Below the pieces are notes generated by a model. That model saw only the letters and a program-made list of their open reading frames with translations, searched no databases and was not told the DNA's origin. Of a stretch of DNA of 64,000 nucleotides, positions 45,227-53,941 are shown piece by piece. The stretch covers positions 248,001 to 312,000 of the forward strand of contig NZ_JADPMV010000002.1 in the NCBI RefSeq assembly GCF_018398425.1, given 5' to 3'. Source of the DNA: Pseudomonas lalucatii. GTDB taxonomy: Bacteria; Pseudomonadota; Gammaproteobacteria; Pseudomonadales; Pseudomonadaceae. Position numbers and translations under genes: made by a program. How positions within the stretch are numbered: position 1 is the first letter of the stretch; each line of letters begins with the position of its first letter.

Positions 45227-45907
45227 ATGTTCACCCTTGTACACCTGGACACCCCACCGCCCGAGTCGCTGAAAAGCCAGGTTCTGCAGATGGTGGTGGA
45301 CTACCTCGGCGACATCAGCCCGGTGTCGCTGACGCCCAGCAACCCGCTCTACCAGTTGTACCAGTACGTGGTCGGCTACGAGGTACACCTGTACCTGCAG
45401 GCCATGGACGGCGCCCTGGACAGCGGCGCGCAGTTGGTCCTGGCCCTGGACGATCTGGACCCGGCCCGGGTGCTGGGCTTTGCCCTCTACCTGCCGGCCC
45501 AGGACGACCCCGAGGCCTGCACCCTGGCCTACACGGCGGTACAGGCCAGCCACCGCCGCCGCGGGATTGCCCGGGCCATGCTGCAGCACATGGTCACCCG
45601 GCGCCCCCATGCCGACCTGGCCTGTGTGCCGGGCAAGGTGCCGACCTTCGAGGCCATGGGTTTTCAGGTGCTGGCCGCGCACGGGCCGCAGGTGCTGATG
45701 AGCACGCGGAACCAGCGCGCGGACGGCCTGGTGGCGGTGCAGGACCTGGCACCTATCTTCCAATCCAAGGAAGTCCGGCAGATCCACGCCTACCTGGTGA
45801 AGCAGCACGGCCAGACCGCCATGCGCGAGGCGGAGCGACAGCGCGACCGCCAGCTCGACCAGCTGGCCGAGCGCGCCCGGGCGCTGGTACGCGAGCGCCT
45901 CACATAG
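45227..45907 (+). CDS. GNAT-family acetyltransferase
   Basis: 226 residues. Acetyl-CoA binding region LAYTAVQASHRRRGIARAMLQHM (the R/Q-x-x-G-x-A loop is RRRGIA) near 105-125, preceded by VLGFALYLPAQD. A charged, coiled-coil-prone C-terminal tail (AMREAERQRDRQLDQLAERA) is added after the fold. Substrate unknown. Confidence 0.8.
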   Translation: MFTLVHLDTPPPESLKSQVLQMVVDYLGDISPVSLTPSNPLYQLYQYVVGYEVHLYLQAMDGALDSGAQLVLALDDLDPARVLGFALYLPAQDDPEACTLAYTAVQASHRRRGIARAMLQHMVTRRPHADLACVPGKVPTFEAMGFQVLAAHGPQVLMSTRNQRADGLVAVQDLAPIFQSKEVRQIHAYLVKQHGQTAMREAERQRDRQLDQLAERARALVRERLT

Positions 45908-45918
45908 GGCGTAATCAG

Positions 45919-45971
45919 CGAGTAGCCTGGATACCCGCCTGGTGGAAAAGGCTTCGCCGTTTTCCACCCTA
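45919..45971. repeat. Dispersed palindromic repeat, copy B
   Basis: AGTAGCCTGGATACCC, GGTGGAAAAGGCTTCGCCGTTTTCCACC (complete inverted repeat with GGCTTCGCC centre) and CTAC. Second copy of the 45005-45052 element, bracketing the acetyltransferase gene. Confidence 0.7.
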
Positions 45972-45995
45972 CTTACTGGTTGGCCAGCCTGGGGG

Positions 45996-46739
45996 CTAGA
46001 TCTTCACGCAGACGAAGATGGCGTTACCGGAGCGCTGGTTCCAGGGGACGATCTTGTCGTAGTCATGCTCGAACACATGGACCTCGAAGTAGGGCCGCAG
46101 GATTGCCTGCAACTCAGCGAAACTCACGGCGACCATGGGGTGTTCGTCGTGCCATAGCTGGGTCTGCCCGGCTGTGGTCTTCTCGATGCTGAGCCTGAGC
46201 GACTGCCGCTCGCCCTCGCCGCGGTAGTACCAGCCGGAGCTGAAGCGGAACTGGCTGTCGTCTTCCTCGGCCGCATGGGTGACGAACAGCGCGCTGTCGA
46301 TCCTGTGCTTGTCCACCCCGTTGAAACAGAACACGCCACCGGCCTTCAGCGCGCGGTGCACACTGGCGATACAGGCCTTGAGCTTGTCGATGCCGCCACT
46401 GTAGTGGATGGAGTAGAGGAAGCAGGTGACCAGATCCAGCGGCTCGCTGACGATGAAGTCGCACATGTCCTGCAAGGAGAACTGCGCCTCCGGGCAGCGC
46501 GCCGCCGCGCGCGCCAGCATCGGTTGGTTGATGTCGAGCCCGCCGCTCCGGTAGCCGAAGTCGAGGAAGCGGCGAACGTGCGGCCCGGTCCCGCAGGCCA
46601 GGTCGAGGTGGGTCTTGCCGCCGCCACCGAAGAGCTGGTGCAGCCGCCGGGCGCAGTGGCTTTGCGCTTGATAGTCGATATCGGCGCACATCAGATCGTA
46701 ATAGCCGGACAGGTCGGTATACAGGGCGTTGGCGGACAT
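45996..46739 (-). CDS. Class I SAM-dependent methyltransferase
   Basis: 247 residues. Motif I LDLACGTGPHVRRFL (about 40-55), motif II acid in GGLDINQPML, post-I SLQDMCDF, and a C-terminal beta region (HPMVAVSFAELQAILRPYF). Small-molecule type with no specificity clue. It may extend into copy B repeat at its 3' side only; ATG 46739 chosen. Confidence 0.85.
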   Translation of the reverse strand: MSANALYTDLSGYYDLMCADIDYQAQSHCARRLHQLFGGGGKTHLDLACGTGPHVRRFLDFGYRSGGLDINQPMLARAAARCPEAQFSLQDMCDFIVSEPLDLVTCFLYSIHYSGGIDKLKACIASVHRALKAGGVFCFNGVDKHRIDSALFVTHAAEEDDSQFRFSSGWYYRGEGERQSLRLSIEKTTAGQTQLWHDEHPMVAVSFAELQAILRPYFEVHVFEHDYDKIVPWNQRSGNAIFVCVKI

Positions 46740-47047
46740 GGTGGCCTGACAGGGGGGAATTCGCGGTGGCGCATCCTACACCAGCGAGCGCAAGGCCGCC
46801 CGGCCGTGCGCGTGCAGGAGAACGCTTCGCGGCGTTCCACCCGCCGCGGCGATGCAACCCGGGCGGAGCGGGACGATGCGCCGCCTGTCCAGCGGCGGCT
46901 CCCAGCCCCTCGCCTGGATTGAACCCAGTCCCGTCGGCTGGCCCGCCCCCGCGTAGGCTACATTTCCTGTATGCCCCTGCCGCGCAGCCCCAACCGTGCC
47001 GGCGGCACAGGTTGCCCGACCAGACTGCCACCACCACGGGAGCGGCC
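46740..47047. other. Intergenic region, no gene seen
   Basis: 308 bp, GC-rich, between divergent genes. It includes short palindromic stretches (GAACGCTTCGCGGCGTTC near 46819-46836) but nothing I can assign. Confidence 0.5.
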
Positions 47048-47347
47048 ATGTCAGCTCACAGTGCGTTCTATCGATGGTTGCGCCGTCACCTGTTGACGTG
47101 CTTCCTCCTCATGACCGCGAGTTTCGTGGCCTTCGGCTACCTCACCATCGACCTGGTGCAGCTGCTCGGCAGCAATGCGGCGTTCATCGTCAGGCACGGC
47201 TGGCTGGCGCTGATGAGTGGCGGCTTGCTCCAGTTCGCCCAGTTGCTGCTGATCGCGCTGCTGGCCATGGTCTGTTACCTGCTCTTCCGCCTGTGTGAAC
47301 AGGTCTTGTTGCAACGGCTGTCGGGCGGCGCCAGCACCGTGGAATAG
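47048..47347 (+). CDS. Small two-helix membrane protein
   Basis: 99 residues. Hydrophobic segments at about 13-37 (LTCFLLMTASFVAFGYLTIDL) and 55-80 (LQFAQLLLIALLAMVCYLLFRL), basic N terminus. CGGGAG lies before ATG 47048. I do not recognise a family. Confidence 0.65.
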   Translation: MSAHSAFYRWLRRHLLTCFLLMTASFVAFGYLTIDLVQLLGSNAAFIVRHGWLALMSGGLLQFAQLLLIALLAMVCYLLFRLCEQVLLQRLSGGASTVE

Positions 47348-47536
47348 CGGACGAGGCAGTGCCCCTCGGCAGCCTCGGGGCTGGATTCGCTGCGCCCCCT
47401 CCAGCCCCATCCGCGCCGATGCACGCGCAACCATTGCTGGCATCGATGTTTACCATCAGCCCAATGAAGTTCTGTTAATAATCCTCGGGCGTAACATCTG
47501 CTCCGTCACCAGCCAACACCCCCGGAGCACATCATC

Positions 47537-48133
47537 ATGAAACGCCAACTCTTCCTCAGCCTCGCTTTCTCTGTACTGGCCGCCAACGCGTTCGCCGCGT
47601 CCTCCGCCCAGCCCGTTGTCGCCGAAGGCGGTTCGGATCGCCTGCTCGACAGCCGCATCGCCGAGGGTGGCTCCGACCGCCTGCTCGACAGCCGCGTCGC
47701 CGAGGGTGGCTCCGACCGCCTGATCGACAGCCGCATCGCCGAAGGCGGTTCGGATCGCCTGATCGACAACCGCGTCGCCGAGGGTGGCTCCGACCGCCTG
47801 ATCGACAGCCGCATCGCCGAGGGTGGGGCCGACCGCCTGCTCGACAACCGCGTCGCCGAGGGTGGCTCCGACCGCCTGCTCGACAACCGCGTCGCCGAGG
47901 GTGGCTCCGACCGCCTGCTCGACAGCCGCATCGCCGAGGGTGGGGCCGACCGCCTGCTCGACAGCCGCGTCGCCGAGGGTGGTGCCGATCGCCTGCTCGA
48001 CAGCCGCGTCGCCGAGGGTGGTGCCGACCGCCTGCTCGACAGCCGCCTCGCCGAGGGTGGTGCCGACCGCCTGCTCGACAACCGCGTCGCCGAGGGTGGT
48101 GCCGACCGCCTGCTCGACAACCGCGTCGCCTGA
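47537..48133 (+). CDS. Secreted protein made of thirteen 13-residue repeats
   Basis: 198 residues: signal peptide about 1-20 (ending NAFA-AS), short linker, then 13 uninterrupted copies of AEGG(S/A)DRL(L/I)D(S/N)R(V/I/L), ending in Ala. The same kind of short AxGGxDR repeats is seen in uncharacterised Pseudomonas exported proteins. Repeats are hydrophilic with fixed Asp/Arg pairs, so an extended or solenoid fold and ion or surface binding are possible. CGGAG precedes the ATG. Function unknown. Confidence 0.75.
   Translation: MKRQLFLSLAFSVLAANAFAASSAQPVVAEGGSDRLLDSRIAEGGSDRLLDSRVAEGGSDRLIDSRIAEGGSDRLIDNRVAEGGSDRLIDSRIAEGGADRLLDNRVAEGGSDRLLDNRVAEGGSDRLLDSRIAEGGADRLLDSRVAEGGADRLLDSRVAEGGADRLLDSRLAEGGADRLLDNRVAEGGADRLLDNRVA
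47621..48127 (+). repeat. Tandem array of 13 x 39 bp inside the coding region
   Basis: Thirteen in-frame 39-bp units with very few differences (Ser/Ala codon at unit position 5, Leu/Ile at 9, Ser/Asn at 11, Val/Ile/Leu at 13). Since 39 is a multiple of three, copy number can change without frameshift. Confidence 0.95.
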
Positions 48134-48194
48134 GTGAGCTCCGACTGTCTGTTCGAGAACCCCCTATGAGCGAATCGGAACTGCTGCCAGAACG

Positions 48195-48222
48195 AAAGCC
48201 GGCCCCTCAGCCGGCTTTTTTC
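48195..48222 (+). terminator. Rho-independent terminator after the repeat-protein gene
   Basis: AAAGCCGGC, loop CCCTCA, GCCGGCTTTTTT. The remainder of 48134-48420 shows no gene. Confidence 0.9.
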
Positions 48223-48420
48223 TGTGCGTTGCGTTAGCGCCTTCGTCCAGAACCCTAAGGGAACTGTCCAGATTCTTCGCCTGAGCGCAGCGGACCGGAC
48301 GCTGCCTGCAGACTCCCGACCTATTGCTGCACCTTCAACGACATGTCCATGCCCGGCCGCCAGCCCGGACAACGCCAGGGTGGAATAGCGTCCGCCGAGT
48401 GCCGGCCGACGCCTCCGCGC

Positions 48421-49272
48421 TCAGGGCGCGCCGAACAGCGCCGTCCAGTAGATGCCCGCATCGCTCCTGGGGTCGACCGCGTAGGCCGCGCCCAGGTCGC
48501 GGAACCGCGGGTCCATCAGGGTGGCGCAGTGGCCGGGGCTGGCCAGCCAGCCGTCGACCACCCTGCGCGAGTCGTCCAGCCCGGCGGCGATGTTCTCGCC
48601 GATCTGCCGGGCGTCGTAGCCGGCCAGCTCCGCCCGGTCGCCCGGGGTGCGGCCGTCGCGGCCGCGGTGGGCGAAGAAGTTGCCGTTGGCCATGGCCCGG
48701 CTGTGCTCTTCGGCGGCCGTGCCCAGTGCGGCGTTCCAGGCCAGCGGCGGCGCGGCGACGAAGGACTGGCCGCCGCACTGGCGCGGACGGCCGCGGGCGG
48801 CATTGAGCTGCTCGAGCAACCGCCGGCCTTCGGCCTGCCAATCGCCCAGCCTGCCGCTCAGCAACGGCCGCGCCAGGACGATGCGCCAATCGCGCCCGAC
48901 GTGGCTCACACCGATATCGACGAACTGCGGATCGAGCAGCACCTGGCAATAGCTCTCCTGCAGCACCCGCATGGCCGCCGGCGCATCCCGCGGCCCGGAC
49001 AGGCTGATGGCCTGGGCGCTGACCATGGGATAGCCGGTGCGGCTCAGGGCCTGTTGCAGCTCTTCGCCCCTGCCGGCCGGCAGCACCAGGCGCGGTTCGG
49101 CCGTCAGCGGCGGCAGCACCGCCGAGGCCTGGCCGGCACAGCGCTGCACCTGGCCGCGATGGGCGTTGATCGCCTCCACCAGCCGCGCCTCCTCGGCCCC
49201 CCGGGCCGCGACCGCGCACAGCAGCCCCAGCGACACGGCGACGAGACGCAGAACGGATAACCTGACGCGCAT
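48421..49272 (-). CDS. Secreted CAP-domain (SCP/PR-1-like) protein
   Basis: 283 residues. Signal peptide about 1-25. The CAP domain is in the C-terminal half: HSRAMANGNFFAHRGRDGRTP, IGENIAAG, VVDGWLASPGHCATLMDP and IYWTALFG. His and Glu of the CAP cavity are present. The N-terminal part may be a degenerate second copy (YCQVLLDPQFVDIGVSHVG). Extracytoplasmic; role unknown. Confidence 0.85.
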   Translation of the reverse strand: MRVRLSVLRLVAVSLGLLCAVAARGAEEARLVEAINAHRGQVQRCAGQASAVLPPLTAEPRLVLPAGRGEELQQALSRTGYPMVSAQAISLSGPRDAPAAMRVLQESYCQVLLDPQFVDIGVSHVGRDWRIVLARPLLSGRLGDWQAEGRRLLEQLNAARGRPRQCGGQSFVAAPPLAWNAALGTAAEEHSRAMANGNFFAHRGRDGRTPGDRAELAGYDARQIGENIAAGLDDSRRVVDGWLASPGHCATLMDPRFRDLGAAYAVDPRSDAGIYWTALFGAP

Positions 49273-49422
49273 GACGAACTCCCTCGACCTGGACCGGAGT
49301 CATTTAATACCGCAATCCGCGAGGCGGCGCGAACCGCGCCGCCCATTTCGCCCGGCAGCCGCCAGCCGTCCGCACCGCCGCCGGCCCCCTGCCGGGCCGC
49401 CAAGGCCCGGTGGCGAAGCAGC

Positions 49423-49935
49423 CTAAACCGCACAGAGCGACGTTGCCGGCAGCTGTGCGGCGCCCCACCCCACCAGATAGATACCCAGGCCGAACACCAG
49501 GTGGCTCAGCAGGCTGCGCAGCCTGACCTGCCAGGGGTTCGGCAGGCGCGAAGCCGCCAGGCCCATGCCGAACGCCGGCTGCATCAGCAGCAAGGGCGCG
49601 GCGACGCTGAGCAGGCCCAGCAGCAGCGCCGGCAGCAGGCTCGGCCGGCACAGCCACTGCGGCCCCACCGCTACCAGCATCGCCCCGGCGAACAGCACGC
49701 CGATCAGGTAGTGGCAGCCCCAGCCGAGCAGGCGCTCGCCGCGCACCACCGGCGCCTTGCCGATCGCCGCGTGACGCACGCGGCCCTGGCCCATGTGCCC
49801 CAGCCAGCGCCCCACCAGGGCGTAGTCGAGCGACGGGACGCCGAAGAAGCGCCGCCGCGCGAGCGCCCAGAGGTCCAGCACCAGGGTCGCCCCCAAGCCC
49901 ACCAGCATTGCCCGCAGGATGATTTCGCTTGTCAT
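49423..49935 (-). CDS. DUF2938-like membrane protein
   Basis: 170 residues with about four hydrophobic segments. The conserved-looking LDLWALARRRFFGVPSLDYALVGRW and GWGCHYLIGVLFAG match the DUF2938 pattern. ATG 49935 follows GAGGTGG. Divergent from a MerR regulator across 73 bp, so probably its target. Confidence 0.75.
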   Translation of the reverse strand: MTSEIILRAMLVGLGATLVLDLWALARRRFFGVPSLDYALVGRWLGHMGQGRVRHAAIGKAPVVRGERLLGWGCHYLIGVLFAGAMLVAVGPQWLCRPSLLPALLLGLLSVAAPLLLMQPAFGMGLAASRLPNPWQVRLRSLLSHLVFGLGIYLVGWGAAQLPATSLCAV

Positions 49936-49987
49936 AGCCACCTCGTTTTGCTTTGGTTGAAAGGCTGTTTTCATCAGCCTGCCAGTT

Positions 49988-50007
49988 CAAGTCGACTTGA
50001 GGTCAAG
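49988..50007. promoter_or_regulatory. Palindromic operator between DUF2938 gene and MerR gene
   Basis: CAAGTCGACTTG (49988-49999) is a perfect 12-bp palindrome overlapping CTTGA-GG-TCAAG (49996-50007). Such dyads between -35 and -10 are typical of MerR-family promoters. Confidence 0.55.
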
Positions 50008-50008
50008 C

Positions 50009-50437
50009 ATGCAAGAGATGGATATCGCCAAGATCTCGCGCTGGTCCGGCCTGCCGGCCTCGACGCTGCGCTACTACGAGGAACGGGGCCTGATCCGCGC
50101 CATCGGCCGCAACGGCCTGAAGCGGGTGTTCGACGCCTCGGTGCTGCAGCGCCTGACCCTGATCGCGCTGGGCCGGGCGGCGGGGTTCTCCCTGGACGAT
50201 ATCGCCGTCATGCTGACTAGCGACAGCCAGCCCGCCATCGACCGCGGGCGCTTGCGCGACAAGGCCGACGAGCTCGACCGGCGCATCAAACGGCTCTGTG
50301 CCATGCGCGACGGCCTGCGCCATGTGGCCGCCTGCCCCGAGGACAACCACCTGCAATGCCCAAAGTTCCAGCGCCTGATGCGCCTGGCCGCGCGCGACGC
50401 CGCCCGCGGCAAGGCCCGGCCGCCCGAGCCGGCCTAG
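50009..50437 (+). CDS. MerR-family transcriptional regulator
   Basis: 142 residues. N-terminal winged helix AKISRWSGLPASTLRYYEERGLI, long coiled-coil (DRGRLRDKADELDRRIKRLCAMRDGLRHV), C-terminal effector tail with Cys residues (ACPEDNHLQCPKF). The two cysteines could sense metal or redox. ATG 50009 with GAGG upstream; ATG 50018 is possible. Confidence 0.85.
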   Translation: MQEMDIAKISRWSGLPASTLRYYEERGLIRAIGRNGLKRVFDASVLQRLTLIALGRAAGFSLDDIAVMLTSDSQPAIDRGRLRDKADELDRRIKRLCAMRDGLRHVAACPEDNHLQCPKFQRLMRLAARDAARGKARPPEPA

Positions 50438-50557
50438 GCTGGCGATCACCCAGCCGGCCGCCGCTCCTCGCGCCAGCCACGCGCGAGCCGGCGGCCAGGG
50501 AACCTTGCCAGTTTCCCGGCACTAATTCCCACCCGCCCCCAGCCGAGATCCCCTGCC

Positions 50558-50857
50558 ATGCGCCTCCTCGTCCGCCTGCTGCTGCTGAGCACCGCCGCCC
50601 TGTCGTTGTCCGCCTGCTTCGACGACGCCACGCCCGTCGACCAGGCCGGCCTGTGCACCTACAACACCGACCCGCAGGCGCAGCGCTGCAACGCCGGGCA
50701 GATGGCCTGGTTCCGCCCGGAGAACGGCCAGCCGATCACCGAGCAGATGGCCCTGAGCGTGGCGGCGGCCTATTGCGACTTCAACCATCAGGTCATGCAC
50801 AACAAGGCCGGCGTGCTCTGCGTGTTCACCGACCAGCGCCTGGATACGGTCAAGTAG
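50558..50857 (+). CDS. Small putative lipoprotein
   Basis: 99 residues. Lipobox LSAC at residue 20 after a hydrophobic signal; mature part has five Cys (CTYN, RCNAG, YCDFNHQV, LCVFT). No family recognised. Confidence 0.7.
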   Translation: MRLLVRLLLLSTAALSLSACFDDATPVDQAGLCTYNTDPQAQRCNAGQMAWFRPENGQPITEQMALSVAAAYCDFNHQVMHNKAGVLCVFTDQRLDTVK

Positions 50858-50944
50858 CCCCGCCACCGGCCCCGGTCCTGCGGTTCAGTTCGGCGCCGAA
50901 AAGCGTTAGTCTGCTGGGCCGAATTACCAGCACGAGGCCGCCCC

Positions 50945-51439
50945 ATGCACGACGCTCCCCTGCAAGATCTGGCGGCACCGGAAGGTGTCTGTTACGGCTG
51001 CGGCGCTCGCAACCCCCACGGCCTGCACGTCAAGAGCTACTGGCATGCCGACGGCGTGCATGTCATGGCCGAGCACCTGCCCGACGACAAGTACTGCGGC
51101 TGGCCCGGCCTGGTCTACGGCGGGCTGCTCGCCATGCTGGTGGACTGCCATTCGAACTGGGCGGCCATGGCCTACCACTACCGTGCCGAACGCCGCGAAG
51201 TCGGCAGCCTGCCGCGTATCGACTGCGTCACCGGCCACCTCGGCATCAAGTACATCAAGCCGACCCCGATGGGCGTCCCCCTGACCCTGCGGGCCAAGGT
51301 CGAGGGCGAGGTCGGGCGCAAGACCCGGGTGATCTGCGAGGTCTACGCCGGCGACCTGCTCACCGCCATCGGCGACTCGACCTTCGTGCGTGTCAACACC
51401 GAACAGCTGCGGGCCGCGGCCCACGCTCGGGAAGCCTGA
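50945..51439 (+). CDS. PaaI-like hotdog thioesterase
   Basis: 164 residues. CYGCGARNPHGLHVKSYW at the N terminus, then the hotdog helix with GLVYGGLLAMLVDCHSNWAA. Acyl-CoA thioesterase activity is likely, substrate unknown. Confidence 0.8.
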   Translation: MHDAPLQDLAAPEGVCYGCGARNPHGLHVKSYWHADGVHVMAEHLPDDKYCGWPGLVYGGLLAMLVDCHSNWAAMAYHYRAERREVGSLPRIDCVTGHLGIKYIKPTPMGVPLTLRAKVEGEVGRKTRVICEVYAGDLLTAIGDSTFVRVNTEQLRAAAHAREA

Positions 51440-51546
51440 CGCCGGCCCACCAGCCCAGCGGCCAGCACGCTCCGCCACCAGACCGTTACCCTGCGCCGGC
51501 AGGCGGCGTATGCTGAAAGCCTCACCACCCGCGTGGAGGATTGGCT

Positions 51547-51912
51547 ATGTTCCGGGTATCGCGAAAGACTGCTAACCGCATCGACGTGGACTTCGCCGGC
51601 AAGCTCGACCGTGACGAGATGCGCGTCGCTCTGGATGAACTGACGCAGCAGTCCGAAGGCATCGAGCATGGGCGGATGCTCTATCGCATCGGCGCCTTCG
51701 AACTCCCCACCCTGGGCGCGATGGGGGTCGAGTTGTCGCGCCTGCCGCAGCTGTTCCGCTTCATCCGACGCTTCGAACGCATGGCCGTGGTCGCCGACAA
51801 GCAGTGGCTGCGCAAGGCCAGCGAGCTCGAGGGGGCCCTGATTCCCGGCCTGACCATCAAGGCGTTCGACTCGAATCAGGAGGCCGAGGCGGAGGCCTGG
51901 CTGCAAGGCTGA
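51547..51912 (+). CDS. SpoIIAA-like (STAS) protein
   Basis: 121 residues: FRVSRKTANRIDVDFAGKLDRDEMRVALDEL, later RFERMAVVADKQWLRKAS, matching the SpoIIAA-like family (often membrane-associated or lipid-binding). ATG 51547 is 7 nt after GGAGG; an earlier TTG would be too close to it. Confidence 0.8.
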   Translation: MFRVSRKTANRIDVDFAGKLDRDEMRVALDELTQQSEGIEHGRMLYRIGAFELPTLGAMGVELSRLPQLFRFIRRFERMAVVADKQWLRKASELEGALIPGLTIKAFDSNQEAEAEAWLQG

Positions 51913-51992
51913 TTCACCGGCCAGGCGCCGGCCGCAGCCGCGACCCGCGCCTGGCCCTCTGCCCGCCCCCTTGGCGCCGCCCCGGCAACGGC

Positions 51993-52334
51993 CTAACCCA
52001 ACTGGTCGATCATCACCGCGTTGGTGTACACCAGGCTGCCGTCACTGGCCCGGTGGCCGACCAGGTGGAACTGCCCGCGCTCGTCGCCGGCACTCAGGTA
52101 GACGCGCAGCTGGCAATCGGACAGCGGCCCGCACTCCTCCGGGGTGACCAGCTCCATGGTGCTCATGTCGACATCGAGCATGGCCTCGCGCTCGTGGGTC
52201 TGCTGCAGGCGCTCCTCGGCCTCCTCCAGACGCACGTGGTCGGGTTCGTTGACGCGGAAATGGAAAGGCCCCATCGGCGTGGACTTCTGGGCGCCGCTGG
52301 CCTTGCACCAGCCTTCGATGGTCAGGGTATTCAT
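51993..52334 (-). CDS. Conserved hypothetical soluble protein
   Basis: 113 residues, acidic, with RLEEAEERLQQTHEREAML as a likely helix. No signal peptide or known motif. GGAGG precedes ATG 52334. Confidence 0.65.
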   Translation of the reverse strand: MNTLTIEGWCKASGAQKSTPMGPFHFRVNEPDHVRLEEAEERLQQTHEREAMLDVDMSTMELVTPEECGPLSDCQLRVYLSAGDERGQFHLVGHRASDGSLVYTNAVMIDQLG

Positions 52335-52514
52335 GGCTAGACCTCCTGCATGGGGGGCTCTGTCAGGCCCTCCTGGCAATTTTAGACAACCCGCGCGGCG
52401 GCGTTGCTCCGCCGCCCAGTGGTGCCCTGGGCCGACGGCCGAGGTCAGGCCGGCGTTTGCCTGGCCGGCCGATTGCGGTAGGCTCAGCAGCTTTCTTGAT
52501 AGGAGAACATCCCC

Positions 52515-52796
52515 ATGGCCCGAGCCACTGCCCGTCACATCCTGGTTGCCAGCGAAGCCAAGTGCAACGAACTGAAAGCCGCCATCGAAGCCGGCGCCGA
52601 CTTCGCCCAGGTCGCCAAGGACAACTCCACCTGCCCGTCCGGCCGCAATGGCGGCGACCTCGGCTCCTTCGGCCCGGGGCAGATGGTCAAGGAATTCGAC
52701 ACCGTGGTGTTCAGCGCGCCGCTGAATGTCGTGCAGGGTCCGGTGAAGACCCAGTTCGGCTACCACCTGCTGGAAGTCACCAGCCGCCAGGACTGA
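52515..52796 (+). CDS. ppiC: Parvulin-type peptidyl-prolyl isomerase
   Basis: 93 residues, a bare rotamase domain: ARHILVASEAKCNELKAAIEAGADFAQVAKD, CPSGRNGGDLGSFGPGQMVKEFD and QFGYHLLEVTSR. Cytoplasmic, as there is no signal peptide. AGGAG 9 nt before the ATG. Confidence 0.93.
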   Translation: MARATARHILVASEAKCNELKAAIEAGADFAQVAKDNSTCPSGRNGGDLGSFGPGQMVKEFDTVVFSAPLNVVQGPVKTQFGYHLLEVTSRQD

Positions 52797-52922
52797 CCCC
52801 GGCCGCCCCCGCCGCACCGCGGCAGGGGGCACCTGCCTGCCGCCTCGCCACAATGACCTGCTGGACCCCGGGCCCACCCCGCGCCAGTGCCCTGCCCCCT
52901 GGAGCAGCGCTCTCCTGCCGCC

Positions 52923-53801
52923 TCAGGCCGCTCGCAGACGCCCGTAGAGCCAGCCGCCCCAGACGTTGATCAACAGCCCGAGCATCACCAGCAGCGCGCC
53001 GAGCATCTGCTGCGTGCCGAGGCGCTCGCCCAGCAGCAGGGCCGAGGAACTCAGGCCGACCACCGGCACCAGCAGCGAGAACGGCGCCACCTGGCTGGCC
53101 AGGTAGCGCGACAGCAGCCGGCTCCACAGGCCGTAGCCGAGAATGGTCGCGCCGAACGCCAGGTAGACCAGCACCAGAATCGCATCCAGGCCGATGCCGC
53201 GCAGCGCCGCGGCCATCACCTGCGGCCCTTCCAGCCACCAGGACAACGCCAGGAACGGCAGCGGCGGCACCAGGCTGCCCCAGACCACCAGGCCAACCAG
53301 GTTCACCTTGCCGACCCTGCGCGTGACGATATTGCCCAGCGCCCACATCGTCGCGGCGCCCAGGGTCAGGACGAAGCCGGCCAGGGTCATGCCGAGATCG
53401 TGTTGCAGGGCGATCAGCAGCAGGCCACCGGCCGCCACCAGCAACCCCAGCAGGTTGCTCGCGCGCAGGCGCTCGCCGAGCAGCAGCACGGCGAAGCACA
53501 GGGTGAAGAACGCCTGGGACTGCAGCACCACCGAGGCCAGGCCGGCCGGCATGCCGACCGCCATGGCCGAGAACAGGAAGGCGAACTGGCCGAGGGAGAT
53601 GGTCACGCCGTAGGCCAGCAGCCAGCGCAGCGGCATCTGCGGGCGCCTGACCAGGAGGATCGCCGGGAAGGCCGCCAGCATGAAGCGCAGGGCACCCAGC
53701 AGCATGGGCGGCATGTCGTCCAGGCCGAGCTTGATCACCACGAAATTCAGGCCCCAGACGACGATCACGACCAGCGCCAACAACAGATCCTTCGGTGACA
53801 T
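52923..53801 (-). CDS. EamA-family (DMT) exporter
   Basis: 292 residues with ten predicted helices in two EamA repeats (LGLDDMPPMLLGALRFMLAA; LLVPVVGLSSSALLLGERL). The similarity pattern suggests an amino-acid exporter of the cysteine/O-acetylserine type, but substrate is a guess. Confidence 0.88.
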   Translation of the reverse strand: MSPKDLLLALVVIVVWGLNFVVIKLGLDDMPPMLLGALRFMLAAFPAILLVRRPQMPLRWLLAYGVTISLGQFAFLFSAMAVGMPAGLASVVLQSQAFFTLCFAVLLLGERLRASNLLGLLVAAGGLLLIALQHDLGMTLAGFVLTLGAATMWALGNIVTRRVGKVNLVGLVVWGSLVPPLPFLALSWWLEGPQVMAAALRGIGLDAILVLVYLAFGATILGYGLWSRLLSRYLASQVAPFSLLVPVVGLSSSALLLGERLGTQQMLGALLVMLGLLINVWGGWLYGRLRAA

Positions 53802-53941
53802 CGCGCTTTCTCATGACGGGCCAGGCGTCATTAGAGCAGCCGCGCCGACGTCTGCCTATTCACAGTGACGGGGGAATCGTGGGGCACAGTTGCGACGCTG
53901 CGGCCGCGGCCGGCCCCCGCCAGGTCCAGGTGCTCCGCGCC

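Noticed and set aside
46766..47347. Longer 193-residue start for the small membrane protein
   Set aside because: The extra 94 residues are Pro/Arg/Ala-rich with no coding character; ATG 47048 has a good ribosome site.
47621..48127. CRISPR array
   Set aside because: The 39-bp units are contiguous with no spacers, in frame, and translate to a regular repeat behind a signal peptide; no cas genes.
47506..48372. 288-codon minus-strand frame over the repeat gene (Ser/Arg-rich repeats)
   Set aside because: A stop-free antisense frame follows automatically from the periodic sense sequence; no start signals.
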